Below, piece after piece: positions 46,597 to 55,547 of a stretch of 64,000 bases of DNA (position 1 is its first letter; every line of letters starts with the position of its first letter). Origin of the DNA: CAVVXN01 sp963772585. Lineage in GTDB: Bacteria; Planctomycetota; PLA2; JAEUHO01. Made by a program: the position numbers and the translations under genes. The stretch covers positions 496,001 through 560,000 of the forward strand of contig CAVYXV010000008.1 in assembly GCA_963772585.1 (NCBI GenBank), given 5' to 3'. Below the pieces are notes generated by a model. That model saw nothing but the letters and a program-made list of their open reading frames with translations. It searched no databases and had not been told where the DNA came from.

Positions 46597-47328
46597 TCAC
46601 GGCGCGTGCCGCACCACCCGTAGGACCCACGCCACCACGAACAACGCCTCGACCAACCCGATCAGGTCGCAAACGACGGCCCAGGCTCGATGACGACGGC
46701 CCCTCTCGCTGAGGGGGCCGTCGTCCTGTTCGTCGATCGCCGCGAGGGTGTAGAGCGAGTAGAGGTGCAGGAGAAGCGGGAAGAGGAAGAAACCGAACAC
46801 CGCCTGGTGCAGGGCCCGTAGTGCCCGCTGGTCGGAAGCCGAGATGTCCTCGTCGGCCTCGAGGTCCGCCGCGGCCGCGGGAGACGGGGCCGTCGCGGCG
46901 GGCGCGCCGATCTCGTCCTCGTCTCCGTCCTCGGGGGCAATCCCATCGGTCGGGGTCGAGGCCGGCTCGAACGACGCGTCGCGATGGCCCTCCCGGTCGC
47001 TGCCGCAGGACCAGCAGATCGCGAGATCGCCCTCGACCGCCGTGCCGCAGTTCGGACACGTCCAGCGCTCCTGCTCCTTGTCACCGAAGACCTCTCCCAC
47101 CCAGGGTTCGGCCGCGCCCTCGCCCAGGATCGCCTCCGCTCGTTCCACGTCCTCCGCTCGGACCCGGAGGCGGATGCCGCCGATCGCGGGGCCGTATCCG
47201 CCCAGCACGGATCCGGCCGTCTCGTTCTCGAGCCCCGCGGGAATGCCCGCCACCTCCAAGAGCCCCTGGTGCATGGCCGCCGCCGCAAGCGTCGCATACT
47301 CGCCCACGACCACGCTCTTGTCGCCCAT
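46597..47328 (-). CDS. DUF2007 plus zinc-ribbon membrane protein
   Basis: 243 residues. Residues 1-75 match DUF2007 ('VVVGEYATLAAAAMHQGLLEVAGIPAGL... GGIRLRVRAEDVERAEAIL'), a putative small signal-transducing fold. A zinc ribbon CPNCG...CWSCG follows at about 91-108, then an acidic linker and two membrane helices near the C-terminus (FFLFPLLLHLYSLYTLA, LVEALFVVAWVL). It is convergent with the large lipoprotein gene (27-base gap). The function is unknown; the metal site and DUF2007 suggest a regulatory or sensing role. Confidence 0.82.
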   Translation of the reverse strand: MGDKSVVVGEYATLAAAAMHQGLLEVAGIPAGLENETAGSVLGGYGPAIGGIRLRVRAEDVERAEAILGEGAAEPWVGEVFGDKEQERWTCPNCGTAVEGDLAICWSCGSDREGHRDASFEPASTPTDGIAPEDGDEDEIGAPAATAPSPAAAADLEADEDISASDQRALRALHQAVFGFFLFPLLLHLYSLYTLAAIDEQDDGPLSERGRRHRAWAVVCDLIGLVEALFVVAWVLRVVRHAP

Positions 47329-47358
47329 CCGTCGCCGCCCCCCCCCCGACCGCCGGGT

Positions 47359-48633
47359 TCAAGACAGTGTACGCAGGGCTTTCGCCGCCGCGCCAGCCCC
47401 GGTCCCGCCGAGGACGTGGAGGCGGATCGGTTCGGACTTTCCCCGAAGGAGCACCTCGTGCTCGCCCTCCCACGCGAAGCCGTCTCCCGCGGCACGCCGC
47501 GTGGTCTCCGAGGCGAGGACGCGCACGCGCAGATCCTTGGTCTTCGACTCGATGCGGGAGGCGGTGTTCACGGTGTCACCGACCGCCGTGTACTCCAAGC
47601 GATTCTCCGTCCCCACGTCCCCGATCACGGCGCGGCCCGTGTGGAGGCCGATCCCGATCCTCAGCATCGGCTCGCCGCGAAGCACCCGCTCGGCGTTCAC
47701 GTCGTCGAGCACGGCGCACATCGCCGTCGCGCAGGCGACCGCGGCGGCCGCGTGGTCCGGGAGGTCCTGCGGGGCGCCGAACCACGCCATGAGACCGTCG
47801 CCCAGGAACTTGTCGAGCGTCCCCTCGTGGCGGAACAGGACGGCGACGAACCGGCGGTGGAGGTCGTTCAGCATCGCAACGACCTCCTTCGGGTGGAGCT
47901 TCTCCGTCAGCTCCGTGAAGCCGCGGATGTCGAGGAAGAGCACCGTCACCTCACGGAGTTCGCCCTCCGTGGAAGCCCGTCCTCCATCCATCACCTGGGT
48001 GCGGACGGCCGGCGACAGGTAGCGCCCGAGCCGCTCCTTCCTCCGGCTCTCCGCCACGACGTCGCGAACGAGCCCGTGCACCTGTCCCACGACGAGGGTG
48101 CAAGCGAGGCCGGCGAGCCCCAGGATGAGGACCGCGCCGACGGCGGTGGAGGCGTCGAGCCCGATGGCGACCATGAACGCGCTGCCCATCAGCGCGCCCA
48201 CGGCGGCGACGCCCAGCGTCTGCTTCCGAGCCAACCACAGCTCCGAGACCACGACGAGCAGGCCGAGCATCGCGGTGGTCAGGCCCGCCACCACGCCGGG
48301 GGACGGCGAGTCGAACAGGATCATCGACTGCACGGCGACGACGGCGGGCATGTCGAGCAGGACGATGCCGAGCCAGGAGCGCTCGAGCCAGGCGGGGCGG
48401 AGCCGGACGACGCCCCACAGCAGCCACGCGAGCGCGGCGTAGGCGACCAGGATGGGGAGCGTGCGGACGTACTCGGGGCGGGAACCGAGGTAGCCGAAGG
48501 CCGCGTGGTCGAGGATCCACAGCAGGACGGCGACCGCGCGGATCCTGAGGATCCACCGGGCGTTGCGCGCCCGGTGCCGGGCGAAGATCTCCAGGAAGGC
48601 GTCCCCGGACGGGGCGTCTCGACTCGGGGGCAT
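47359..48633 (-). CDS. membrane-bound adenylate/guanylate cyclase
   Basis: 424 residues. About six membrane helices in residues 30-200, then a class III nucleotide cyclase domain (about 225-400): VTVLFLDIRGFTEL (metal Asp), LDKFLGDGLMAWFG (second metal Asp), LRIGIGLHTGRAVIGDVGTE and VGDTVNTASRIES. All catalytic Asp and the transition-state Asn/Arg region are present, so it should make cAMP or cGMP. No HAMP or other sensor domain is visible; the membrane part may itself be the sensor. It lies 30 bases upstream of the DUF2007 gene. Confidence 0.93.
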   Translation of the reverse strand: MPPSRDAPSGDAFLEIFARHRARNARWILRIRAVAVLLWILDHAAFGYLGSRPEYVRTLPILVAYAALAWLLWGVVRLRPAWLERSWLGIVLLDMPAVVAVQSMILFDSPSPGVVAGLTTAMLGLLVVVSELWLARKQTLGVAAVGALMGSAFMVAIGLDASTAVGAVLILGLAGLACTLVVGQVHGLVRDVVAESRRKERLGRYLSPAVRTQVMDGGRASTEGELREVTVLFLDIRGFTELTEKLHPKEVVAMLNDLHRRFVAVLFRHEGTLDKFLGDGLMAWFGAPQDLPDHAAAAVACATAMCAVLDDVNAERVLRGEPMLRIGIGLHTGRAVIGDVGTENRLEYTAVGDTVNTASRIESKTKDLRVRVLASETTRRAAGDGFAWEGEHEVLLRGKSEPIRLHVLGGTGAGAAAKALRTLS

Positions 48634-48719
48634 GCGGGCTCCGCGCGTCGGCCGATGGGCCCGAGGGGCCCCGCGTCCGCGCGCGTTCTACCCCGAGGGC
48701 CAGCCGTGCGTCGGATCCC

Positions 48720-49574
48720 CTACTCGTCCCGGTAGCGATCGACGAACAGGACCTTCAGGTCGTGGCGGTGCTCGCGGATCATGGCCATCCAGTCGTCCAT
48801 GGTGCGGAATTCCTGGCCCGTCAACTCGTTCAGGCCCTTCGGGATGGCGACGCTCAAGATGCCCCAACGCGCATTTCCCGCGCTCCCCTCCTTCGCGGGG
48901 ATGTACGACCCGGAGGTGGGATCGCTGTGGCCCCGGGACGGGCCTCCCGGCATGTCCTTGACGAGGGTGTCGCCGAGTGTCTCCAGGATCCGCTTGTGAC
49001 TCGCCCAGCGGACCTCCTTGAACTTCCCGAGGGCCGCGACGGCCTGGGCCGCCACGGTGTAGTTCTCGGAGTCCTCCACGATGTCGAGGAGCGGACGCAC
49101 GAGACGGTCGTCGGCCACGCCCCCCGCCGCTGCGATCGCCGGCAGGAGCGTGGTCGGAACCTCGTCGTCCTCGTCCTTCACCGGCCGGAGGAAGGGCTTG
49201 AGGTAGCGCGCGCACGCCTCGTGTCCCATCGCCTCCATCGCGTGGAGGGCGGCGACGCGGATCCGGTCCTCGTGACAACGCCGGCAGGTGGCGCCCACGA
49301 GCTTCGCGAGGCGTTCCTGCGCCTCCTCCTGGTCGTCGGCGCCCTCGGCCTGTCTGTACAGCGCCACCGCCTTCTCGATGTCGGCGAGCAGCGCGTCGTC
49401 TTCGCCGTGCCGTCGGTGGTCTTCCAGGACGTCCTCGTACGCCTTCACCTCGACGAGGACGGTGTGTGCGTCGTCCTCTCCCGCGTACGCGATCGATGTC
49501 GCTTGCGACACGGCCGCCATCGCGATCGCCGCGAGAAGAACCCGCGAATCCCTTGTTCCTGCGATGCAACGCAT
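48720..49574 (-). CDS. secreted HEAT-repeat-like protein
   Basis: 284 residues from the ATG at 49574; an earlier frame-compatible start at 49622 would only add residues ahead of the signal peptide. Signal peptide (LLAAIAMAAVSQATSIAYA), then helical repeats with HEAT spacing: RIRVAALHAMEAMG, PTTLLPAIAAAGGV, YTVAAQAVAALGKF. A CRRC motif sits in the first repeat (ATCRRCHED), which could be redox-active or bind metal. Last part: GLNELTGQEFRTMDDWMAM. Probably a periplasmic protein-binding scaffold. Function unknown. Confidence 0.75.
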   Translation of the reverse strand: MRCIAGTRDSRVLLAAIAMAAVSQATSIAYAGEDDAHTVLVEVKAYEDVLEDHRRHGEDDALLADIEKAVALYRQAEGADDQEEAQERLAKLVGATCRRCHEDRIRVAALHAMEAMGHEACARYLKPFLRPVKDEDDEVPTTLLPAIAAAGGVADDRLVRPLLDIVEDSENYTVAAQAVAALGKFKEVRWASHKRILETLGDTLVKDMPGGPSRGHSDPTSGSYIPAKEGSAGNARWGILSVAIPKGLNELTGQEFRTMDDWMAMIREHRHDLKVLFVDRYRDE

Positions 49575-49885
49575 GCGGAAGTCCCCCACGATGCGCGGCA
49601 AGCCCCCGAGAGAAGGACACACCGCTCCCTGTTCGTGCTTCGGCGCCCGGGAGCGACGCTACGACGTGGGCCCCACACCCACGGCGCGCCCCCCGTCCCG
49701 GGGCATCCCCTCGTGTGTCGCAGGCTTGGACGCCGCGGCCGTCCGCAGGTTTCCGCCCACGTCAAGAAGAACGCGCGATGGTCTCGTTTGTTTGGCGCGT
49801 CTTGGGTCTTCGGGCCCTCCGAAGGATGCCACGGGGGCGCAACCGTCGCAGGAACGCGGGGATACCCGGCCGCGCCTTCGGGCGA
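49575..49885. other. 311-base intergenic region, no gene seen
   Basis: It lies between the start of the HEAT-like gene and the stop of leuS (both minus strand). A perfect 6-bp hairpin CTTCGG/CCGAAG with loop GCCCT (49808-49824) sits about 65 bases after the leuS stop and may be a weak terminator; no T-tract. No repeat A or B is present. Confidence 0.45.
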
Positions 49886-52471
49886 TCAGTCGGTGACGAA
49901 GTTCACCAACCGCTCGAGCACCACGACCGTCTTGCGGATCGTCTTGCCCTCGAGCCACCGCGCGGCCGCCTCGCGGGCCTGCGCTTCGACGTCCTCGCGC
50001 GACGCGCGACGCGAGACCCGGATGCGGGCGCGGAGCTTGCCGCGGATCTGGACGGCCAACTCGACCTCGTCTTCCTCGAGATAGCGCCGATCCACCGCGG
50101 GCCATGGCGCCGTCGCAACGGATCCCCCGAACCCCATGCGGTGGTGGATCTCCTCGGCGAAGTGGGGCGCGAACGGCGCCAGGGCACCGACGAACCGGAC
50201 CGCCTGGCTCCGGGTCATGGACCCCAGCCGCTTCATCGCCTCGTTCACGAAGGTCATGAACGCCGCGATCGCCGTGTTGAAGTTGAAGTGCTCGAAGGAG
50301 TCGTCCACCCTCTGGAGGCATCGGTTGAGCGCCCGCTCCAATTCCAGCGCGTCGCCGGTCGGCTCCAAGGCGGTCTGGTCGGCCAGCTCGGGCCGCACGG
50401 GATCGGTCCCCTCGGGATCGACCAGCACGCGCCACGCCCGCTCCAGGAACCGGCGGCACCCGGGGATGTCGCGCGGGTTCCAGGGCGCGGACTCGGCGAG
50501 CGGCCCCATGAACATCTCGTAGAGCCGGAACGTGTCCACGCCGTACTCGGCGCAGACGTCGTCGGGGTTCTCGACGTTCTTCAGCGTCTTCGACATCTTC
50601 GCGACGATCCGCTCGACCGGCTCTCCCGTGGACTTGAGCACCGGCGGGTCGCGGGCCTCGTCCACCTCGTCGACGGCCACCGTGCGGCCGGACGGGTCGC
50701 GGTAGGCAAAGGCCGTCAGCATTCCCTGGTTGAACAGGTGCTGGAAGGGCTCCTTCGTGGGGACGAGCCCCTCGTCGTAGAGGACCTTGTGCCAGAACCG
50801 CGCGTAGAGCAGGTGCAGGACGGCGTGCTCGGTGCCGCCGATGTAGAGGTCCACGTTCTTCCAGTAGCCCACGGCGTCCTCTCCGAAGGGCGCCTCGTCG
50901 TTCTTCGGGTCCATGAACCGAAGGTAGTACCAGCAGGAGCCCGCCCACCCCGGCATGGTGTCCGTGTCGCGCGCGACGGGCTCGCCGGTCTCCGGGTGGG
51001 TGGTGTGGACCCAGTCCGTCGCCTTGGAGAGCGGCGGGGAGCCGTCCTCCGGCGGACGGAAGTCGTCCATGGGGGGCAGCGTGACGGGGAGCCCGTCGTC
51101 GGGCACGCGGCAGTGCGTCCCGTCCACCTTGTGGAGCACGGGGAACGGCTCCCCCCAGTAACGCTGTCGCGAGAACAGCCAGTCGCGCAGGCGGTAGTGG
51201 ACGCGGCGCTCTCCCAGACCGCGCTCCTCCAGGACACCCGTCGCCCTCTCCTTCGCCTCGGCGCTCAAGAGATCGTTCCACGCGGGCGAGTTCACGGCCA
51301 CGCCGTCGCCGGAGGTGCACCCGTCGGTCGGGACGGGCCCCCCCACGGGCTTCACCACCCAGCGCACGGGCAGGTCGAAGGTGCGGGCGAACTCGTAGTC
51401 GCGCTCGTCGTGTCCGGGCACGCACATGATGGCGCCCGTGCCGTACGACATCAGCACGTAGTCGGCCACCCAGATCGGGATCCGCGCGTCGGGGTCGCTC
51501 GCATCGAGCAGGGGGTTTCGAGCGTAGGAACCCGTGAAGACGCCTGTCTTCTCCTTGGCCAGGTCGGTGCGCTGGAGCTCGGATTTCCGGGCGGCATCGC
51601 GGCGATAGCCCTCCACCTCCGCGCGGTGCTCGTCGGTGGTCAGTCGGTCCACCAGCGGGTGTTCCGGCGCCACCACCATGAACGTGGCCCCGTAGAGCGT
51701 GTCGGGACGCGTGGTGTAGACGCGGAGCGTCTCCGCGTGGTCCACCAGCGGGAAGTCGATCTCCGCGCCCTCCGAGCGGCCGATCCACTCGCGTTGCATG
51801 GCCTTGACCGACTCCGGCCAGTCCACCTCGTCGAGGTCCGCCAGGAGGCGGTCGGCGTAGGCGGTGATGCGCAGCATCCACTGGCGCAGGGGCTTGCGGA
51901 CGCAGGGGTGGTCGCCGCGCTCCGAGCGGCCGTCGATGACCTCCTCGTTGGAGAGGACCGTCTTCAAGGCCTCGCACCACCACACCGGCACTTCGGCCTG
52001 GTAGACCAACCCACGGTCGTACAGACGCGTGAAGATCCACTGCGTCCAGCGGTAGTAGGCGGGGTCGCTGGTGGCGAACTCGCGGCCCCAGTCGTACGAC
52101 AGGCCCAGCAAATGCAACTGCCGGCGGTAGGTGGCGATGTTCTCGGCGGTGGTCTCGGCGGGGTGCTTGCCGTGCTGGATGGCGTACTGCTCGGCCGGCA
52201 GCCCGAAGGCGTCGAAGCCCATGGGGTGCAGGACGTTCATCCCCTCCATGCGCTTTCGCCGCGCCACGATGTCGCTGCCGATGTAGCCCACCGGGTGCCC
52301 GACGTGAAGGCCGGCACCCGACGGGTAGGGGAACATGTCGAGGACGTAGTACTTCGGCTTCGACGCGTCGAAGGCCGCCTCCCCCGGGTTTGGCGAGCGG
52401 AAGGTCTGGTGCTCCTCCCACCACGCCTGCCAGCGGGTCTCGATTGCGCGGGGGTCGTAGGCGTTGCTCAC
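49886..52471 (-). CDS. leuS: leucyl-tRNA synthetase
   Basis: 861 residues from the GTG at 52471 (MSNAYDPRAIETRWQAWW), the start usual for LeuRS. HIGH-type motif HVGH at 56-59 within PYPSGAGLHVGHPVGY, the editing CP1 domain with TTRPDTLYGATFMVV and GHDERDYEFA, the catalytic WAGSCWYYLRFMDP block, and KMSKT near residue 626 (KMSKSK variant, normal for LeuRS). It charges tRNA-Leu in the cytoplasm. All domains are complete and there is no frameshift. TACGAT about 30 bases upstream of GTG is a probable -10. Confidence 0.97.
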   Translation of the reverse strand: MSNAYDPRAIETRWQAWWEEHQTFRSPNPGEAAFDASKPKYYVLDMFPYPSGAGLHVGHPVGYIGSDIVARRKRMEGMNVLHPMGFDAFGLPAEQYAIQHGKHPAETTAENIATYRRQLHLLGLSYDWGREFATSDPAYYRWTQWIFTRLYDRGLVYQAEVPVWWCEALKTVLSNEEVIDGRSERGDHPCVRKPLRQWMLRITAYADRLLADLDEVDWPESVKAMQREWIGRSEGAEIDFPLVDHAETLRVYTTRPDTLYGATFMVVAPEHPLVDRLTTDEHRAEVEGYRRDAARKSELQRTDLAKEKTGVFTGSYARNPLLDASDPDARIPIWVADYVLMSYGTGAIMCVPGHDERDYEFARTFDLPVRWVVKPVGGPVPTDGCTSGDGVAVNSPAWNDLLSAEAKERATGVLEERGLGERRVHYRLRDWLFSRQRYWGEPFPVLHKVDGTHCRVPDDGLPVTLPPMDDFRPPEDGSPPLSKATDWVHTTHPETGEPVARDTDTMPGWAGSCWYYLRFMDPKNDEAPFGEDAVGYWKNVDLYIGGTEHAVLHLLYARFWHKVLYDEGLVPTKEPFQHLFNQGMLTAFAYRDPSGRTVAVDEVDEARDPPVLKSTGEPVERIVAKMSKTLKNVENPDDVCAEYGVDTFRLYEMFMGPLAESAPWNPRDIPGCRRFLERAWRVLVDPEGTDPVRPELADQTALEPTGDALELERALNRCLQRVDDSFEHFNFNTAIAAFMTFVNEAMKRLGSMTRSQAVRFVGALAPFAPHFAEEIHHRMGFGGSVATAPWPAVDRRYLEEDEVELAVQIRGKLRARIRVSRRASREDVEAQAREAAARWLEGKTIRKTVVVLERLVNFVTD

Positions 52472-52674
52472 GGTTCGGGCTCGAACGGGGAATCGGAACG
52501 GGGCATCGTACCCGTCCTCCGCCCCGGGGCGACTCCTGCGGCGCTTCCGGCCGGGTGCGCGCGCCCTCGGGCCCGCCGCCCCCGCGGCGACGCGCACGAA
52601 TCGGCCTCCGCCGGACCGGGGACCGCGCGACGGGGGCCCCGGGTCTGCGGCCCCCCGAGGGGCGCCGCAGCGCG

Positions 52675-52680
52675 TATCCT
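52675..52680 (+). promoter_or_regulatory. -10 box TATCCT for the Cys phosphatase gene
   Basis: TATCCT ends six bases before the ATG at 52687; leaderless transcript inferred. Confidence 0.45.
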
Positions 52681-52686
52681 CCCGCC

Positions 52687-53256
52687 ATGCTCCGCTCCCG
52701 CACCTCCCGCCTCCTTCTCGGCCTCCTGGCCGTCGCGCTCCTCGCGGGGGGCGCGCTGGTCTGGTGGCACAAGACATCGCCCTACCACTTCCGCGTCGTC
52801 ACGCCCGGCGTCCTCTACCGCAGCGGGTTCCTCCACCGGGAGAACCTCCGGCACGTCATCGAGAAGTACGGCATCCGGACGGTCGTGAATCTCTCCACGG
52901 CGCGCGAGAAGGACAAGGGGGACTGGGACCCCGAAGGCGAGATCGAAGTGTGCCGGGAGGAGGGCGTTCGCCTGATCCAGATGCCCATCGAGGACGAGAC
53001 GCCTCCCTCCGCCGACCAGCTCGCCGCCTGGCTCGCCCTCCTCGACGAGGCGAAGTCCCAGCCGATCCTCGTCCACTGCGACCACGGCGTCGTTCGCACG
53101 GGCATGCTCGTCGCCGTCTACGAGATGGAGAGGCTGGGCAAGACCAACCAGCAGGCGTTCGACGATCTGCCCCGCTTCGGCCACACCTTCTACAAGCCGG
53201 GCCGCGAGCACGTACGCGCGTTCGTCCTCGGCTACGTCCCCCGAAGCCGCGGGTAG
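52687..53256 (+). CDS. membrane-anchored dual-specificity / tyrosine phosphatase-like protein
   Basis: 189 residues. N-terminal signal anchor (about 8-26), then a cysteine-phosphatase fold: 'GVLYRSGFLHRENLRHVIEKYGIRTVVNL' is the beginning of the DSP/PTP-like family, and VHCDHGVVRTG gives the P-loop HCx5R with Cys131 and Arg137. Asp103 or nearby (EDETPP) may be the general acid. The active site would face the periplasm if the helix is an N-in anchor. Likely substrates are phospho-Tyr/Ser proteins or phosphoinositide- or lipid-phosphate-like compounds; none is indicated by neighbours. Confidence 0.9.
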   Translation: MLRSRTSRLLLGLLAVALLAGGALVWWHKTSPYHFRVVTPGVLYRSGFLHRENLRHVIEKYGIRTVVNLSTAREKDKGDWDPEGEIEVCREEGVRLIQMPIEDETPPSADQLAAWLALLDEAKSQPILVHCDHGVVRTGMLVAVYEMERLGKTNQQAFDDLPRFGHTFYKPGREHVRAFVLGYVPRSRG

Positions 53257-53259
53257 GAG

Positions 53260-53500
53260 CCGCCCCCCCCATGCCGGGTTGGCGGAGACGGGTCGATCGG
53301 AGCGGTTCGCAGCCGTTCGGGCCCGCGACGTTCGACCCTCCATCATCGTTGTCCCGGAAGCCGTCGTACGAGTTGCGGCTGAAGTAGATCCGGTACCTCT
53401 TCCACTCCTCCGGAAGGGTCTCGAACCCCCGCCTTCCCATGGTCCTGTCGTGGGGCAACCACTTGCGCGTCCACTACCGCACGAAGATCAGGTCGCCATG
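53260..53500 (-). pseudogene. possible decayed gene fragment
   Basis: On the minus strand, GRRGFETLPEEWKRYRIYFS, then a few residues NSYDGFRDNDDGG, reads like true protein, but a stop codon interrupts it near 53474-53476, no start context is visible and nothing similar lies nearby. It may be a remnant or chance; family not recognised. Confidence 0.22.
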
Positions 53501-53647
53501 CTCGAGGGATCCGCCCCTCTCGACCTGGCCAACCTCGATTGCCGCGACGTCCCGACGCACCTGCCAACTCCCCTCCCGTCGATCCCGCACGCATCCGGCG
53601 GAAGCTCCGCTACCTCGAGCACCATCGCAGCACCCGAGCGTGCCTTC

Positions 53648-53790
53648 CCCGCGAAGCGCGCGACGGGACAGCCGAAAGCCACGGTCCCCTCGGAGGCTAC
53701 GCCGACCGGTGGTTTTCGTTCCCCGTCCACGGGGTGTCCTGGTGCGTCGCTCGGGTTCGAGGCCAAGGCGCGAGGAGGAGGCGCGGGGGT
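53648..53790 (+). repeat. dispersed repeat B, copy 3 (3'-truncated)
   Basis: It matches copy 2 from CGCGCGACGGGACAGCC to GGAGGAGGCG. The core 53734-53783 is nearly identical to 39809-39858; after that the hairpin half is lost and the sequence diverges. Confidence 0.68.
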
Positions 53791-53864
53791 GCGGCAGCGA
53801 CTCCGAGGTGCGTCGAGGTCAAGATCGGGACGGAGGACAGCCGGGCCCCCTCTACGCGATTGCA

Positions 53865-53870
53865 TACAAT
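53865..53870 (+). promoter_or_regulatory. -10 box TACAAT for the gene at 53877
   Basis: TACAAT ends six bases before the GTG at 53877; leaderless start inferred. Confidence 0.45.
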
Positions 53871-53876
53871 CGAGTC

Positions 53877-54254
53877 GTGAACCGCAGGACCGTTCTACTC
53901 GGCTGCCTCGTCGTCGTGGGCGCATGCGCGGCGTGGCTCTGGCTGGAGACCGGCCTCTACGTGGAGGTCGTCAATGCGGGCACCACACCGATCCACGACG
54001 TGGTCGTACACACCACCGGTCACTCGTACGACATCGGCACGATCGGGCCCGGGAAGCACGCGAGTCGGCGGGTGACCTGCGATGAGGAGTCCCACGTCGC
54101 GTTGACGTGGAGAACCCCCGACGGGACGTCGCGTCGGGCCGCGATCGACTGCTACTTCGAGGGCGGTTGGCCCGGCTATTCGGGAGTCGTCCTCGGAGAG
54201 ATCGATAGCGGGGCAGTGGTGCGGAGCGAAGTCGACATCCGTCTGGGCTGGTGA
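53877..54254 (+). CDS. small membrane-anchored protein of unknown function
   Basis: 125 residues, GTG at 53877 with TACAAT six bases before it. One N-terminal hydrophobic segment (VLLGCLVVVGACAAWLWL); two Cys in it do not fit a lipobox well. The exported part is a compact beta-rich domain (VEVVNAGTTPIHDVVVHTTG, then SYDIGTIGPGKHASRRVTC) that resembles short planctomycete proteins of unknown function. It is convergent with the SMI1/KNR4 gene (127 bases apart). Confidence 0.6.
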   Translation: MNRRTVLLGCLVVVGACAAWLWLETGLYVEVVNAGTTPIHDVVVHTTGHSYDIGTIGPGKHASRRVTCDEESHVALTWRTPDGTSRRAAIDCYFEGGWPGYSGVVLGEIDSGAVVRSEVDIRLGW

Positions 54255-54380
54255 CGATGCTCCGCATCGCAGCCTTGGGGCCTGCCCGGATACCCCCCGA
54301 TGGACGGACGGCGAGATGATCGCTGCACTCCCGCCTCCGCGCGCGGAGCAGCGCGCTTCGCGTGCCGGAATCGTGCGTCC

Positions 54381-55322
54381 TCAGCGCCTCGAGCGGCGCT
54401 TGGGGGGAGGCGGCGGCTCGGTCCCCGGCTTCCAGGTGATCGACCGGAGGAAGGCGAAGAGGTCGTCGGCGATGGGCGTCGCATCGGCCGCTCCCTTCGG
54501 ACGAAGGTAGACGGCCCCGTGGTCCTGCTCATCGACGACCAGGGCGATGATGCCGTCGTCCGTCGTGACGGCGATCGGCAGGAGGCGGGGACCGTCCCGC
54601 CCTGCCGCGTGGCTAGCGGCTTCGAACATGGCATCCAGGTCCCCTGGTTCGCCGGTACCCAGTGGGCAGAACGCGCGCACGTGGGACCCGCCACAGCCGT
54701 ACGCGAACCAGTCGGGCTTCAGCACGCCTCCGTTGTGACGGAGGAGGAAGCGCTGGTAGGGGACGGGGAGGCGCAGGGAGTGACGGGCCTCGAACCGGGC
54801 CAGGTCTCCCTCCTCGAGCGGGTGGGCCGTGCCGACGAGGTCGCGGATGGGCGGGAACGACGTGTCGCGGCCCTGCGCCAGCGAGGGGATGACGGTGCCG
54901 CCGGGCCGGCCCCCGGTCCTGCGTGCGGGATCCACCGAGGCGACGAGATCGAGGAGATGCTGGGCGAGCTTCCTGTGGGTCACGTCGTGCGCGCGTAGCC
55001 AGCGCAGGCGCTGTGCGCGGCCGGGCTCGCTTCGGTACAGTCCGTCCAGGAGACGCAGGTAGTCACGTTGCAGACGGGCGCCCTCGCGGCGTCCCCGAGC
55101 CTCGCGGCTGGATGCCGCCAGGCCACTCACGAGGAGTCCGGCGCCGGTGACGAAGAGGAAGATCGAGGCGCCCCAGATCCACCCCGCGTTCCAGAGAACG
55201 ACCGTCGCGATCGCCCCTGCTGCGAGGACCAGTGTGCCGATGACGATCGTGCGCGAGGAACCCTCGTCCACGAGCCGGCGGACCGCCGGATCGTCGGGCG
55301 GAGAGGGCCAGAAGCGGGCCAT
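54381..55322 (-). CDS. SMI1/KNR4-domain membrane protein
   Basis: 313 residues, ATG at 55322. Two adjacent membrane helices (about 26-70, TIVIGTLVLAAGAIATVVLW and GASIFLFVTGAGLLVSG), a cytoplasmic helical linker, and an SMI1/KNR4 fold at about 165-290: ARFEARHSLRLPVPYQRFLLRHNGGVL is the domain's start, ending LFAFLRSITW. SMI1/KNR4 (SUKH) proteins often act as immunity proteins against secreted toxins, but no toxin gene is next to it. TACGCT lies eight bases before the ATG. Confidence 0.82.
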   Translation of the reverse strand: MARFWPSPPDDPAVRRLVDEGSSRTIVIGTLVLAAGAIATVVLWNAGWIWGASIFLFVTGAGLLVSGLAASSREARGRREGARLQRDYLRLLDGLYRSEPGRAQRLRWLRAHDVTHRKLAQHLLDLVASVDPARRTGGRPGGTVIPSLAQGRDTSFPPIRDLVGTAHPLEEGDLARFEARHSLRLPVPYQRFLLRHNGGVLKPDWFAYGCGGSHVRAFCPLGTGEPGDLDAMFEAASHAAGRDGPRLLPIAVTTDDGIIALVVDEQDHGAVYLRPKGAADATPIADDLFAFLRSITWKPGTEPPPPPKRRSRR

Positions 55323-55330
55323 GGGGGCGG

Positions 55331-55336
55331 AGCGTA
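55331..55336 (-). promoter_or_regulatory. -10 box TACGCT for the SMI1/KNR4 gene
   Basis: TACGCT on the minus strand, eight bases before the ATG at 55322. Confidence 0.38.
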
Positions 55337-55547
55337 GCCGAAGCCGGTGGCAGAAGTCGCCCGAGTCCAACCAAACACCGGAAACCCCACCGCTCCTCTC
55401 GCGCGTTTCCACGCCAGTCGGGCCCGCAGGGCTTGTCCCTGCCCCGAGATTCTCCGGAAGCTGCGTCGGTTCGTCCGGATGCGCCCTTCTTCCTGGCTGC
55501 TCCCTTCGGGGATGACGCCGTCGGGCGGCGGGTTCCCCTCCCCCGAC

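Larger units (their letters stand above)
53257..53876. other. 620-base intergenic region with repeat B copy 3 and decayed coding sequence
   Basis: It holds repeat B (53648-53790) and, on the minus strand around 53260-53500, a coherent hydrophilic reading frame interrupted by a stop (…LIFVR-stop-WTRKWLPHDRTM…). No intact gene is supported. The end of the region is the promoter of the gene at 53877. Confidence 0.45.

Noticed and set aside
53400..53450. A tRNA-like T-arm (GGTCTCGAACCCCCGCC)
   Set aside because: No acceptor, D or anticodon arm can be formed around it; chance similarity.
54381..55322. SMI1/KNR4 protein as immunity protein of a toxin system
   Set aside because: The neighbours are an unrelated small membrane protein and an MBL enzyme; no toxin, secretion or polymorphic-toxin gene is near, and the protein is membrane-anchored.
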